This document shows positions 44,411 to 57,517 of a stretch of DNA of 60,000 bases, piece by piece. The stretch comes from Liolophura sinensis (lineage: Eukaryota > Mollusca > Polyplacophora > Chitonida > Chitonidae): NCBI RefSeq assembly GCF_032854445.1, contig NC_088295.1, positions 53,675,249 through 53,735,248 on the forward strand, in the 5' to 3' direction. The first letter of the stretch is position 1; each line of letters opens with the position of its first letter. A program made the translations under genes and the position numbers. A model generated the notes under the pieces. That model saw only the letters and a program-made list of their open reading frames with translations, was not told the origin of the DNA and ran no database searches.

Positions 44411-44846
44411 TATTTTTTATTTTATTTACATATATAAAATGGTGAAACTGAGAGCTTGTGAATCAATAGGATTCCGAAATGATTGGGCTACACCCAGACT
44501 AGGTATATTGTGATTCATACAAACCAACATGGTATGCTCTGCTCTCCATCCTCACTTAAAGAAAAAAAAACGATGTAGGCATCACTAAATAGACCACTTA
44601 AAACTAGGCATAAATATACTTTCATTTATTTTCTAGATTTTGAGAAATGAGTCAAAGGCACTCAAACATTTGAATTCTGAGCTGGGCTTTATGGACCGTA
44701 CTATCAAAGTTTAGGAACTCTGATATCACAGGAAATTTTTCCAACTCTAATCACTATACTCAGTTTTTTAAATAATTCTTTTCACCTATGAGCAAATGAT
44801 TACTGAAATAATGTTCCCAAAAATTCCTTCCTTTGGGTCGACATCT

Positions 44847-44976
44847 GGGCCCACTTGCATGAAACGCTCTTAACATTAAGAGCACGTAACTACTATGGTG
44901 ACGTAATGCCTACAGTGCTGGTTGTCATGGTAGTTACGTGTTCTTAAAGTTAAGAGGGTTTCATGCAAGTGGGCCC
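44847..44976. mobile_element. 130 bp MITE with ~50 bp terminal inverted repeats
   Basis: Left end gggcccacttgcatgaaac then ctcttaac; the right end is its inverse (gtttcatgcaagtgggccc). The inner parts acgtaactac and gtagttacgt also pair. About 50 bp per arm with few mismatches around a ~30 bp centre. No coding capacity. The exact ends are ambiguous because GGGCCC is itself a palindrome; no target duplication is certain. Confidence 0.85.
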
Positions 44977-45339
44977 TTTGAGAAAAAGGTGATGTGATGT
45001 CAGAGTTCCAAAATACCGTCAGTATGGCTCATATAATCTCACCACAGAGTTCAAATATTTGAACCCCACTCTTCAACACTCTTAAAAAAATCTGAAGAAA
45101 TATATAAAAGTGTTTTAGCCTAGTTTTCAGTTGTCTTTAAGAAGAACATTACTTGATATTTTAGCTTTCTTTTACTTTTAACATATACCAACAACGCCTG
45201 TGTGATGAAGGGCAGATGATTTTTTCTTACTCTCAAGATCATTTCTTTGTAGCCGTGACAATGAACGGCTACATACACACAATATCCAGAATAATGAAAG
45301 TGCAAAAAATCCCCCCTGAAAATCTAAGAGAAATTACGC

Positions 45340-45386
45340 CCCCCCCCCCCCCCCACCACCTCCACCAACAACAACAACAAAAAAAA
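45340..45386. repeat. Poly-C followed by (CAA)n / poly-A low-complexity run
   Basis: About 17 C, then ccaccacctccaccaacaac and an A run. It may be a site of assembly length error. Confidence 0.85.
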
Positions 45387-46354
45387 CCATAAAAGAATAA
45401 AAATATGGAAAGAGCATTTGTAGTGAAGTTTTCAGCACTTGTCCATGACAATCTGATTTATTTATTTGTCAGTCTTCAGCCACATGTGTGCAAATAACTG
45501 CTGGCTGAGCAAATTGGCAGTGACAATGGTGCCCTGTACAAGTAGCTGATAAGCTGTAGGGTCTGTTCTGCTCTGGTATAAAGATGCTGTCTACAGAGTC
45601 TCCAGTTACCTTCTGCTGCTTCTAAGTGACATACTAAATGAAAACTTCCTCCCCCGTTTGGTGTAATTAGTTGGAAACAATTTCTCTGGTGCTCCAGAGC
45701 ACACCAAAAATGTTATTAAAGATTGCTGTAAGTAAAGCTTTTCACAAATTGCTATGTGTAGCTAGCCTCTGCTTTTAACCTGAACTTGTCAGTCTACATT
45801 TCGTTTGGGATTGAATCAGGCTGTAAACATGAAGGGTGCACCGTAGCACGGCTTAACAACTCCCTATTTCTCACTGTGAAAAGTTTTTGTTTTTTGAGGG
45901 GAAGGATGGAAGTGCGCTGTGGAGAGTAGGGTGTTCTTTGAATGTTCTGACCACAAACCCAATTTCATGGCCATGTAAACTATCTGGAATTTACATTTTC
46001 ACCACGCTGATATTTAAATTTGTCCATGCTATGAAAAAAAATTTGTGGTAGGTGCTTTTTGATGAAAAGCAATCAGGTATGTAGTAAGAGCAGAAGTAAA
46101 ATGATTTTTATTTACTTTAATATTGCAGTGTATCTGATCCCTATGACACTTTTTGAAGGTGTTTGAGAAATGACATCTTTACTGTTTAACTCTAGCTGAC
46201 CAATAAAGAATTAAACATTTAGAACTTTACAATATAACAATATACATGTACAGATGTTTCATAAAAACTAGAAGAAAGTCATATAGTTTTGGGCATTTTA
46301 ACACCCTTTAATAGCTAATATAAACATGATCAAAAATGCAATAATTGTGCCCTT

Positions 46355-46426
46355 GCTGTATTTTTTTTTTAAATTTTTTTATTTATTTATTTTTTTTATA
46401 TTTTTTTTTTTTTTTTTTTTTTTGTA
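46355..46426. repeat. T-rich low-complexity run
   Basis: Poly-T with ttattta interruptions and a final run of over 20 T. Confidence 0.85.
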
Positions 46427-46931
46427 GAATTAAAATCTGTATGAGTTTGTTTGATTTCCTTTGCTATTGTGAGGGGTAAGTAGGGTTTTCCTGTCAGCTG
46501 AACCAGATGTGCTATTCTGGGATCTGTGTGAGTATGGACTCCGGTTTCTACTTAACCTCACCCACTTTATATTATCGCTTGTGGCAGTTCACATGCCTTT
46601 GTTTACTGCATTTAACATGGGAGGCTTTCCATGATCTAACTGCAGGAAATTAAAGCTGAATAAAATTTGAAAAGCTACCCCAGCATCAAACCCTGTGTAC
46701 CTTAAAACCCAGGATGAAATGGCAAGTATCAAGATAGCCTGAATGGTTTTGCTAAATTGTATAGAAGCTGCAGTGTATTAAAACCGTTACCGTATTTTAA
46801 GTTTTGGATGATCACATAAAAACGAAAGTTTTCATGTAAGTCTGTACTTTGCCTAGTGTGACTTGACATCCTAACATATGGCATCTCCCATCGCTGATGC
46901 GGAGCAATAAATGACTGTGTTGTTTCAAATG

Positions 46932-47145
46932 ATTTTGAGTCACTTCGGGAGCGGTAGATCCAGAGTGAGTCCTGGGTCGAGTCACACCTAAGACTTTAAA
47001 GAGGAAGTTGTAACTCCCTCGCTTGGCGTTCAGCATGAAGGAGATAGTGCAATGACTGGTTGAGCCGTATCAGTATAATGGCTCGAGCGGGGCGGCTTAC
47101 ATGCCTTCGGTAAAGCCATCTCAGTGAAGCAGCACTATGCTTTTG
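46932..47145 (+). mobile_element. tRNA-derived SINE, family C, truncated copy
   Basis: Shares cttcgggagcggtagatcca, gtcgagtcacacctaagact, ttggcgttcagcatgaagg, cagtataatggctcgag and ctcagtgaagcagcact with the copy at 28,058. It has 20 bp (aggaagttgtaactccctcg) lacking there, and both the first part of the head and the 3' end are missing. Confidence 0.75.
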
Positions 47146-47149
47146 ACAA

Positions 47150-48590
47150 CTTTCCAGCACAGTTGCCTCGTTAAAAGTCTCATATTGAGGATTATTATCG
47201 TGTCATATAAGGCAATGTTGTGGATTTTCAGAAAAACTTCACTGAGTAGTTTTCAGTCATAGTTTGGAGTAAATTTATGTTGTTCATCATAATTTTTTTT
47301 TTAACCATGGTGCTATATATGTTCATTAGGTTTCTTTCATATAATTTAATATTTTCACCTTAAGTTTCTTAAGAAACTGGAGCAGATTTTTATGTTCTCT
47401 TGCCTTTTTTCTGAACATTCTATAAATCTTTGGAAACGTACTGAATATACAAATATATACCTACATATGGCGGTACTATTCGTCACTAAACGTTAACCTT
47501 GCAATGTGTATTTGTGTGTACATTAGTCACATGATCATGTGTGCATGATAAGAAACCCATGAGTTAAGACAATACCTTGTTGTTCTCAATTTACCAATAT
47601 GATTCTCTCCTCCTGTTTTAAGGGGTGTTCACCTTAAGATCTAGAGTTCTAGTCCAAATCAGACTTTGTTTTCTTTGTAAACACGTCATGAGTTGCAGGA
47701 ACATTTTTAAAGAGCTGGTGTTTAGGGTATCCTGTTTTGGGAGCTGTGGTCAATAAAGTCCAGCTGGGCCGCAGACTGACCTAGGGTCAGACAACTGGGC
47801 GGAGTTGTGTGCATAAGTCTGCCAGAGTCTCGGCAGTCAAATTTCAGCTTTCCAGCTGGGCATTTGTTTGTGAGTTAGCTTTAACCCTCGGTACGGTACT
47901 CTGTATCTGCTTTTACACGCTGATAAAAGGGATGCCACATACAATACATGCATATTGATAATATGAATGGTGAAGTTCCATCAAAGCCTTCGCATGGACA
48001 GAAATTCATCCACCCATTATTCCATGGACTTCTTCACCAAGTGGATCAGTACTTAAATAATTAGACCAGCATTAAAGAAGGGAGATTAGTTGGTGAAAAA
48101 TCATGCAGATTGTGAATGACTTAAGAACTTAACATTTCACATGAGGGTGAATAGTTGGTTACATAGTACATGATTTTATAGTGATTTTATACTGTACATA
48201 TTGAACACAGCTGTACACTTGCTAAAATTTTATAGGTAATACAAAATTGAGGGAGACATGGTATTCCACTGTTTTAAAATTATAATTGAAAATGGTGATA
48301 ATTGCCCTTTTTAGCTCCTTGATGTTCTCCACAGAACAAGCCGCTGAACAGTGATTCTGTATCTCTCACTACAAGAAGAAGAAAAAAAATAAGGAAAATG
48401 TTTTTTAGTTTTCTGTGTTTTCATCATCTTTCACTATACATGTACATGTATATAAGCCAGTTCTAAAGATAAGCAAACAGGTCTCTTCTGACTATAAACA
48501 TGTCTGTATGCTGATGTCTATTTGCAGAAGTCAAATTTTCTTAGAGTATAGTGTGAATAATGTGTTGCAAGAAAGGTAATTTGTAAGAGA
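47150..48590. other. Gene-free stretch
   Basis: No conserved frame, RNA gene or repeat recognised. Confidence 0.4.
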
Positions 48591-48597
48591 GGTGCCA

Positions 48598-48945
48598 AAA
48601 GCATAGCAGCATGTATTGCAGGAAGCGTCACATGTAAGCATAGGAGCATGTGCTGCAGAAGTGTCACATGAAAGGATAGCAGCATGTGCTGCAGGAAGTG
48701 TCACATGAAAGCATAGCAGCATGTGCTGCAGGAAGTGTCACATGAAAGCATAGCAGCATGTGCTGCAGGGAAGTGTCACATGAAAGCATAGCAGCATGTG
48801 CTGCAGGAAGTGTCACATGAAAGCATTGCAGCATGTGCTGCAGGAAGTGTCCACATGAAAGAATACATGTAGCAGCATGTGCTGCAGGAAGTGTCACATG
48901 AAAGCATAGCAGCATGTGCTGCAGGAAGTGTCACGTGAAAGACTG
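48598..48945. repeat. 37 bp minisatellite, ~9 copies
   Basis: Unit built of agcatagcagcatgtgctgc and aggaagtgtcacatgaa. Each unit holds the imperfect palindrome GCAGCATGTGCTGC. The outer units are diverged and the central ones nearly identical; small insertions occur at 48,851 and 48,861. Confidence 0.9.
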
Positions 48946-48949
48946 TAGT

Positions 48950-49611
48950 AACTTTGATTTACAGTAGCTTTAATTATCACCTGGAAAAACATTAGTGGGT
49001 ACAGATAAACCAGTAGTCAGCAGAAACAGGCAGGATTTACTGTTCTGTTACCTGTTGCCTCGATAGTTCTGTTTTGTGCTGCACAAAAAAAAAAAAAAAA
49101 AGGCACATCATATGAGTGGGAATGTTGTCACAGTTGACCGTCTACCACTGACATTTAGGCTCATCTGTACGGCTCCCTTGAGGTCAGTGGTACTAGAGTA
49201 TTTTCAGCTGTTTTTTGTATGACCTATGCCTTTTCTTTCTACCTAAGTAAGGCCATGTGTACAAACACTTACAACAATACCCCACTGGGGCTTCATGTCA
49301 CCCCAATTTCCTGCTGGAGTCAGCTCAATGTTTAAGCTTTGATTCTGCTCCTGGAATTTTCCTGCTGACATCGCCTGAGGTAAAAACAAGCCAAGCTTTT
49401 AGATAATTCTGTATGTTATACATTTGTTGATTAAATGATGACTAGTGAGTATACAGGTTCTTTTGAGGAAGTCTTAAAGTTGTTGATGCCTTCAGTTGTC
49501 AGATGGAAAGTCACATTTTTGTGAAGCATGTAATAATTTGACAGAAGTTTATCTGTTCATCGAGTACCCAGGGCCAGCTTTCCGTAAACTTCTTATTAAA
49601 TGGCAGAAGAA
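48950..49611. other. Gene-free stretch before the gap
   Basis: Contains an A run near 49,085. Nothing else recognised. Confidence 0.4.
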
Positions 49612-49811
49612 NNNNNNNNNNNNNNNNNNNNNNNNNNNNNNNNNNNNNNNNNNNNNNNNNNNNNNNNNNNNNNNNNNNNNNNNNNNNNNNNNNNNNNNNN
49701 NNNNNNNNNNNNNNNNNNNNNNNNNNNNNNNNNNNNNNNNNNNNNNNNNNNNNNNNNNNNNNNNNNNNNNNNNNNNNNNNNNNNNNNNNNNNNNNNNNNN
49801 NNNNNNNNNNN
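49612..49811. other. Assembly gap (200 N)
   Basis: Exactly 200 N, probably a fixed-length scaffold gap of unknown true size. The adjacent open frames that run through it are meaningless. Confidence 0.98.
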
Positions 49812-52510
49812 TAATTGTCTTTATTAATTAATACATAATTAAAGATCAATGAATTTGACAGTAATCCTTTCATGAAAGGAGTGTACGGTAACAATTTTAG
49901 AAGAAACCTGTTTTTTGACTCAAAGTGAGGCTCCAGTTAATCATCATGGAGTGGAGTATTTTTTCAGCTGTTAAAGCAACTGTTTTTCTGCTGTTTGTAC
50001 TGTTTTATAGAATACCTGGTAAGCAGAGAAAGTGAGCCAGCTTTCTGTTGTGTATTTGAGAGTTGATAGACGTTTTGCCTCGGGTAAATACATCATGTGA
50101 GATGCTGTCACTTGTGTTACTTTTCACTGTCAGGGGAATTGTTATAAAATGTCTTGGCCAGTGCCGGAAATAGCAGCTGTTTATCTTGCTCACGAACCCT
50201 CTTCAGACTGTATTGTTCACAGGTATCTGCCATCTCAAATATCGCCCGTTTTAGCGCCTGACAAGAACCAAGGGGAGATAATTGTCTAATGACCAGATAT
50301 TATAATTCTCATGAATGATGAAATTTTATATCATTGTTTTCTGTCTACTTTAAAGTTACCAATTGCGTGTGAAGATCCCTTGACAAAGGGAATAAGCCAG
50401 TTGAGTGTTTAGCTTCAGAGAGGTTTTATTTACCATTCCGTTGTCTGTATCAGCTGAATACGGAACAAACCCAAGCTAATCCTTCCTGACAGTACTAGGT
50501 GTGAGCAGATGTGTCATTAGCCAGGGATGTGAGATTACACGAGATTACCACAGACAAGTCCATTCTCCACTACATGGGTAACCTCATAACCCTCCCCAAT
50601 CCCTCATTAAGTCTGCCCTAATTGCTTTTGGGTAAAACAATACCTCATCACAGAAAAAGCTATAAGCTTTAAATAGGTATTGAAAGCGATAGGACAGAGT
50701 TATTATTCTTACTGGTCTCTGTAGACTCCACTGGGCCACTAAAGAGCTTTCCTGAATCTCCACTTTGCTGCTAAACGGCCTTCCCAAGCCTCAGCCTAAC
50801 CACTAAACTGCCATCCCAAAGGCCTGTTTACCAGACAGTTGGCTTGGAGCAATAACATGATGCAGACTTGGCGTATTTTGTGAGAATTTGATCGTGTCCT
50901 GATTGGGAAGTCTGAGCAGAGATTCAATTGGTAAAGCTTTTGTAGGTACAACCATATACTCTGTTTTCCTTGGAGTCATAAAGGTTATAGGAACTTAAAT
51001 ACCTACCTTTATAATCGGAATGCAGTATATGTGGGGCCATCCTTAAAAAAAATTATTATGTTAAATTAATATTTTTTAAAAAAAAAAAAAAGATTGTAGT
51101 TTTATATTAACATGAAGAGAGAAAGATATTTTTAAAAAATTCAAATCAATATCAAAATCTCAATTAAAAACTTAACTGTAGGACACTTTTATGACAGATT
51201 GTTTGACGTGTATGTAAGCATAGTTTAGATATATAATGTAGACATATGGACAGAAGCTGGCCTGGGAAACATTTCTCTAGCTAGTTTCTGTGTAGTGACA
51301 TTAAGCAGCTACATGTCATCACTGTACATGTATGTGAATTAATTCCAAGGGGCTTTCAAGTAAGGTAAAAACTGATGTTGCTGGACTTTTGTAAAGAAAA
51401 ATTTGCAGTTATCAGGACACATTTGACACAAAAAAAAAAACCAGACATTTCTGTGAGAATTGATGACAGCTACATGTATCCACCCATCCGTCTAAGAATA
51501 TATCACTAAAAAGCTTCAGTGGGCACCACCTACTTCACACTTGTTTACTTTGCATGATTATTTTTATGTGAATAGAAATAGAATAGAAGGCAAAGGAGTG
51601 ATTAAGTGCAAACACATGCTGTAAAAGTTACTCAATCTGGGTGGATTTGACTTAGGGTTAGTTTCAGACATTGCTTGACATAAGGAGAAACAAATTCTAC
51701 AGAAATGAAAAAAACAAACATCCTTCCCAAGTCCTTAGTGTTCTTCTTCTTCTATTTCCAGAGAGGCTTTTTTTTTATTATTAATAGTGGGTAATAATTT
51801 TTAGAAAAAAAACTTGTTTACCAAGTGGTAACACAAACTGTAATTATCGCCACTTCATAGCAGGCCAAGACTATGAAGGTGTCAGAAAACGAAAACTCTT
51901 AACTGCTTTAATAGCAAATGTTTTTGTTCCCTGCTATGAAAAGTGTGATTTATGTCCTGGTGCAATCAGTTTTGAGGAATGGCAAATGACAGGTTGTCAT
52001 TCCTAGTGTGACTGCAGTCTAATTCATCACATACATTTATTCAGCAAAATCAGGCAGTATGGTGTAGAATTTCCGGCTTCTTGTCTTGATCATTTACCTG
52101 CTTTTTAAAAATAGTGTAGTGGAAATCCTGCCTTTATGAGGTAACACAGTTTTAAGAGAACTGCTGCGATGATTGGTACGTATGTCAGCTAAATATTAAA
52201 AATATCCCAGTAATTACTTACTGTTCATAGTTAAATCTCCCTGTTTTGGTTTACATGTACATGGACATGCTGTACCATAATGTTCACGATGTAGAACTAG
52301 GTGGAGTTTCTGTTATACATTAGCTCTAGTCTTAAATGATGTTTTAGTATATGTATGCAATATTATTTGACATCAATTTGTCTCCGAGTGTCCACATAGG
52401 TGGTGTCTTTTTAGAGAAGTAAATTTACACTGTCTCCATGATATTGTCCTTGTTTGTGGTTGGTTTTAATGAAGCTAGTGTACATGTATTCATGTATGCC
52501 CTGTGTCTGG
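49812..52510. other. Gene-free stretch
   Basis: AT-rich sequence with short A and T runs. No exon, RNA gene or repeat family recognised. Confidence 0.45.
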
Positions 52511-52527
52511 CTTACTATGGTACACAG

Positions 52528-52797
52528 GGACCTCCATGGCTCAGTTGCTTAGCGTGCTAGCGCAGCAGCGTAATGACCCAGGAGTCTCTCACCAATGTGG
52601 TCGCTGTGAGTTCAAGTCCAGCTCATGCTGGCTTCCTCTCCAGCCGTATGTGGGAAGGTCTCTCAGCAACCTGCGGATGGTCGTGGGTTTCCCCCGGGCT
52701 CTGCCCAGTTTCCACCCACCATAATGCTGGCCGCTGTCGTATAAGTGAAATATTCATGAGTAGGGCGTAAAACACCAATCAAATAAATAAATAAATA
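52528..52797 (+). mobile_element. tRNA-derived SINE, family A, full length
   Basis: Head ggacctccatggctcagttg, full body and tail caccaatcaaataaataaat. A 13 bp target duplication CTATGGTACACAG / CTGTGGTACATAG (two mismatches) is at 52,515-52,527 and 52,798-52,810. Confidence 0.92.
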
Positions 52798-54650
52798 CTG
52801 TGGTACATAGGCCTACACTATTCTATCTTTGTTATGATCTAATAACCACCAGGTTAAATGCTTAGTCACCATGGAGACCAAATTTGGCAGTGTTATTTGT
52901 GCAGGTATTCTTTGCTGTAGTGAATATAATTCCTTTTTTTTTTTTGTCATGTGACATATGTCAGTTGTGCCAACATCTACATACAGTTAACATGTATAGA
53001 CAAATGCAATCACATGTTTCAGTATACATGTACAGCCCGTTTTTTTTTTTTTTCCTATCAAACTCCATCATAAATTCACTCATTAATACATTATTGCTGT
53101 ATAAACGTCAAAAGAATCCTATCTAGTCATTGTGTCAGTGAGAGGTGTCCACTCCCGTAAATAATTAAAAAGTGTAATACGTGAATAAAAAGTAGATAAA
53201 TAGGCAAAACCTACAGTTTGATAAGGAATCAAAACAATGGCACATGCACGTAGCCTAAGGACAAGGTAACAGTCACTGTTAACAGTTTATATGGAACATT
53301 ACTGGTAATTAAGGAGAGGAAGCAAGAAGTACAGGTATAGTACATGTCCTACAGAATAAATCAGCAGATTTTATCGTATGGAAATGATGCCACTTTGATT
53401 GGGATCACAGTGGGATCTTCTGTAATTAATCAGGTCAGATGATATCAGAATATATATGTAATTTATACATGGACTTGATGCTCTTATTATAGCAATAGAG
53501 CATCAGCTGAGTGGATGTCCTAGCTGGGGTATATAGTACTGAGACCTGCAACAAGATGTGATTATGGTTTTTAGCTGTTACTGATTCAGGGGCTCTGTGT
53601 GAGTCATTTGTTCTGCCAAGCTGTCAGTCAAATTTTTGACATCCTTTAATTCAGGCCTCCTACTTTTGTTGCATGGACCATTCACTTAGCAGGGGGCCTG
53701 AATGTAAGATGACATGAAATTGTATGCGTGGATATGGCAAGTGGTGCAAATTTTCACTGGGGTTAAGTATTAAGCTTTTCCATGCAAAACAAAAATAGAC
53801 TTTTAAGCTAAACAAGGGACTACAACAATTCTGACATCTCTCAGGGTGTAAGTCAAGTTATAGGCAAAGTGCAGATTAGTTTAAAGGACTGTGACACTTT
53901 TGAGAAATTTTTGAGGTAGTGTCATTTAGCTTCACAATTTTGTAAGTAAAATAAGCTCAGTATTTTTTGTATTCAAACTAACTGTTAACCAAACTCTCAC
54001 CCTGACAAACTGTTTTAAAACTGTTTATTTGTTTTGGAAATAAGAAAATAACCAAATTGATAAAGATCCCCTTAAAATTACAAACTTTGGCGGTTCTTGT
54101 ATCAGCATTGATAACAACCCCAGTAACCTGTCTTAACCACAGGGGTCTTTTTTGTACCGGGAGTTAGGATTCAGGTGTGGGTAGGCTCCATTTCTAATGT
54201 CATAACAAGGGGAATGGCACCAGGGTGCTAATGGCTCTACCCCACATCTTTAGCCAGCCTGGAATATACTGAGCTGTAGTTTTTCCTTCAGTCAGCTGGC
54301 GTATAAAGGTAGGGTTCTATTCTTACATTGTTTTCTCATCTGTGCGTCAAAAAAGTTGAACATCTGACAGCAATTTCTCAAACATGCAAAGTTATTTATA
54401 TTGTGAATATGGCCATATAAAATTTCAAGTCTTAGGAAGTGAGTCTTTTAAGCTGCAGCCTGGCAGGAACTTTTTGATTCCATCTAATAACATTTAGTGT
54501 ATTGTCAGACATTGTCATCTTGTAAAAAACATTCAAACTTGGTGAGCAAATCATGTTTACGTGAACTTATGACTATATGAGACATGTGAACTAATGAATT
54601 TTTTAATAATTAGAAGGGCATTAATCTTAGAGAAAGTCGGTGAATGAATG

Positions 54651-54654
<4 letters not shown>

Positions 54655-54693
<39 letters not shown>
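54655..54693. repeat. (TA)n microsatellite
   Basis: About nineteen TA dinucleotides without interruption. Confidence 0.92.
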
Positions 54694-54697
<4 letters not shown>

Positions 54698-54952
54698 ATA
54701 ATATTTTAAGATTTTGACATTTATGTAACATGTTCCTCAGTTACTGGTAACACATATCCTATATAAAGACCTCTGTGGACATTCATATTCATATTCCTTG
54801 AAAATAACATGAAGTTGAAACTGCAGTTGGAATATAACAGAATCTAGAAAGTTAGGAAGGCGTTTCATTATTTTTTTTTCCTATGTAAATTCTCCTCACC
54901 ACGGGATCTTTCTCTATTTCTTCAAATATATATATAAATGGTATATACATAT

Positions 54953-54972
54953 ATGTGTGTGTGTGTGTGTGT
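54953..54972. repeat. (TG)n microsatellite
   Basis: About ten TG dinucleotides following an atatat stretch. Confidence 0.88.
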
Positions 54973-57517
54973 ATGTATACTGCTAATATTAACACACAGA
55001 AAGGGTTATGTATAGTTGTTTTATTTCACATTTTAGATAAGATGATTTAAAGAAATGCCTATATGTACATTTATCCTTTGCTAGCATTCTGATCATCTCA
55101 CATAGAGAACTTTATTTGAAACTGGGTTTGTTGTTATTGATGTTTTCAGCAGCTCTCAGCAGACTTTTGAGCTTTGCTAAAGTTAGGGATGTGTATGTAT
55201 TTCTCATGATGGTTGACTTGGCGCAAGATCTTCTGATTTCTCTGTCTGGCATTAGCCTGTGACTTAGCTCTGTGTTCACCCAGAAGGGTGGTGTGTACAC
55301 CCGCCTGTCAGCAGGCCCAGGTATCTGTTTAGACAGGGAAATGGGGAAAGTGGGACAAGTCTGTGGGACTGTCTAAATGATCGGGTTTGGCCCTACAATC
55401 TGCCCAAATGTATTGATTATGTGTCCACAGCGACCTTCATACACCAAGGTCAACGTCAGAACATGTCTGATTGGTGGACAAGTCAATAGACCAATCAAAT
55501 CAGCCCTTTGAGGGTGAGTAGAATCCCATTTAGGCCGATGTCAAAGAGTTCATTGCCGAGGCAAAGAGTTATCTTGACTGCTCATGGTGGGAAGTATTGT
55601 TTAGAACTGTGACGAACGTACCTGTTTGATCAAAACTGACACTGGTTAAGCATAAGTGACTTAGACATTATGCCTGATTGGCTACATTAGCGACATGTGT
55701 GTGGCTGGTTTCCAGTAGAAATTGAATCTTCTTAAAATTAGATACTAGCTATGGCTTTAATGATTGCCCCATAGTCCTGGGCTACTTTGAAGCTAGTACT
55801 TTAGTATATTAGTAACATAGATGAAGAAGGAAACTCAGAACAAGTGGCTTTATTAAGCTGATCATTCATTTGATCATGTTAGGTCGGCAGTTTATGTGCT
55901 CATACATGTACTGTAGTTTTGGTTTGGCTAAATCTAGAATGTATATGAAGATTTTGGAACTGTGCAACTTTCTTTAGATCGCTGTAACAGATGCCTACAT
56001 GGTTAATATGTGAAGAAAGATTTCGAACTGCTGAAAGTTCGAGTTGATTATGGTAATTGGTTTTTAGTGCAGGCAGGTGCAGTATTCATAAAGTGCACAT
56101 TTGCCAGGCTATATAAAATAGGCTTACCACTATGAAAACTGTAACCAGTCAGAAAAGAGCAGCATCTGTTCATTAAAACTAGTCTGTCATTCACAAGGTT
56201 GGAATGTATGTATAAAGTTAATGTTCAAGATTGTCAAATTAGGTTGTTTTTTTTTGGTAAATATTAAATATTTAAGTCAGATGTGAAAGTGCTTGGTATA
56301 GCAATTTCTGATAAGATGAAGTTCAGCATGTGAGATATTACCCCTAGCTACCATAGAGAAGATAGAAGATAACAGTTTGAATGTTTTACTTATACTGTTT
56401 AACCATACACATTTTCTCTTTCATGTAATACACTGGCCACAGAACATTCTAGTTTTAGTGGTTTTCAAAGGTAAATGAAATCAGACATGTCCCTTGATAA
56501 TTTCTATATTAAGCTGACACAAATACAGAATCATTTTGGTCAAATTTTCACATTTCCAAATACAACGTACATTTGATGTTCCAAGTGTATGTATCTGTGA
56601 ACACAGTGGGAGATTTCCACAGCCTGGCATTTACTGTAATTGTTGATGTTGTTGGCCGTCCACTGTTGTCAGGTTGCTGTGCTTCATCATGCAGCCCAGG
56701 AGTACGTTAGGACAAAGACAGTGTATTAACTTGATTGGTTTCAACTGAGAACAGAGTTAAGTCGATCCATCAGGGGGTGGGGGGGCATGGACCCCTGCTA
56801 CTTAGACAAACACGGGCATTGATCAGAGACTGGCGGGAGGGGCACAGGAACCTCCCAGACATCTACATCTATAGCTGCCCGCTTTACTGATTTTCACAGA
56901 CTTTTAGATCAATGAAGAAAACGGGATCTAGATAAATCGCTTGAGCGACTTCACAAGTCCAGCAAAGTGAACTGGACCTGTATTCGATGATTTCTGCTCG
57001 ACTTAAGCTGGCCACTGAAATTAATTCACCTCAGCAAAACAGAATGCTTTCTGTCTACAGCCGCCTCTCACTGGCAAGAGACTTTGCCAGATTAGTACGA
57101 ACACTTGAGTACACTCAGTGTTTTTGCTTGGAGCTGTGAAGCGTAAAATCAAATCAGCGCACCGCTAGTGGTCAGAGATTGAGGCGCTTGATCTCTACGT
57201 TAACCCTCCTACACATAGCTGCCCTTACGCTCTAAAGTTAAATTAAGTAAAAATGACATAGGTAGATAGATAGATAAGTGCTATCTCAAACACACTCACA
57301 CAATGTCTTTTTTTTTCAACCTTTAAATTGTACAATTGTGTTTTTAAGTTACTCTTGGAAGCCTTTCTGAGCATAGATGCAGGAATATACATGTAAATGT
57401 CATTCTAATTTAAACTACATGTACATGTAGGTGAGTTACTTTGCAAAATGAGATTCAATGTGTCATTTGCTGCCTTTCATGAAAAGGGGCTTTGTTGGTG
57501 GATTTTGTCACAGCAGT

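Larger units (their letters stand above)
44980..46925. other. Gene-free stretch
   Basis: Unique AT-rich sequence with a poly-C/(CAA)n run (45,340-45,385) and a T-rich low-complexity block (46,355-46,425). No exon recognised. Confidence 0.5.
52811..57515. other. Gene-free stretch
   Basis: Mostly unique AT-rich DNA. Holds a (TA)n run at 54,655-54,693 and a (TG)n run at 54,953-54,972. No coding exon recognised on either strand. Confidence 0.45.

Noticed and set aside
49496-49894. Open frames crossing 49.6-49.8 kb
   Set aside because: They run through 200 N of the assembly gap.
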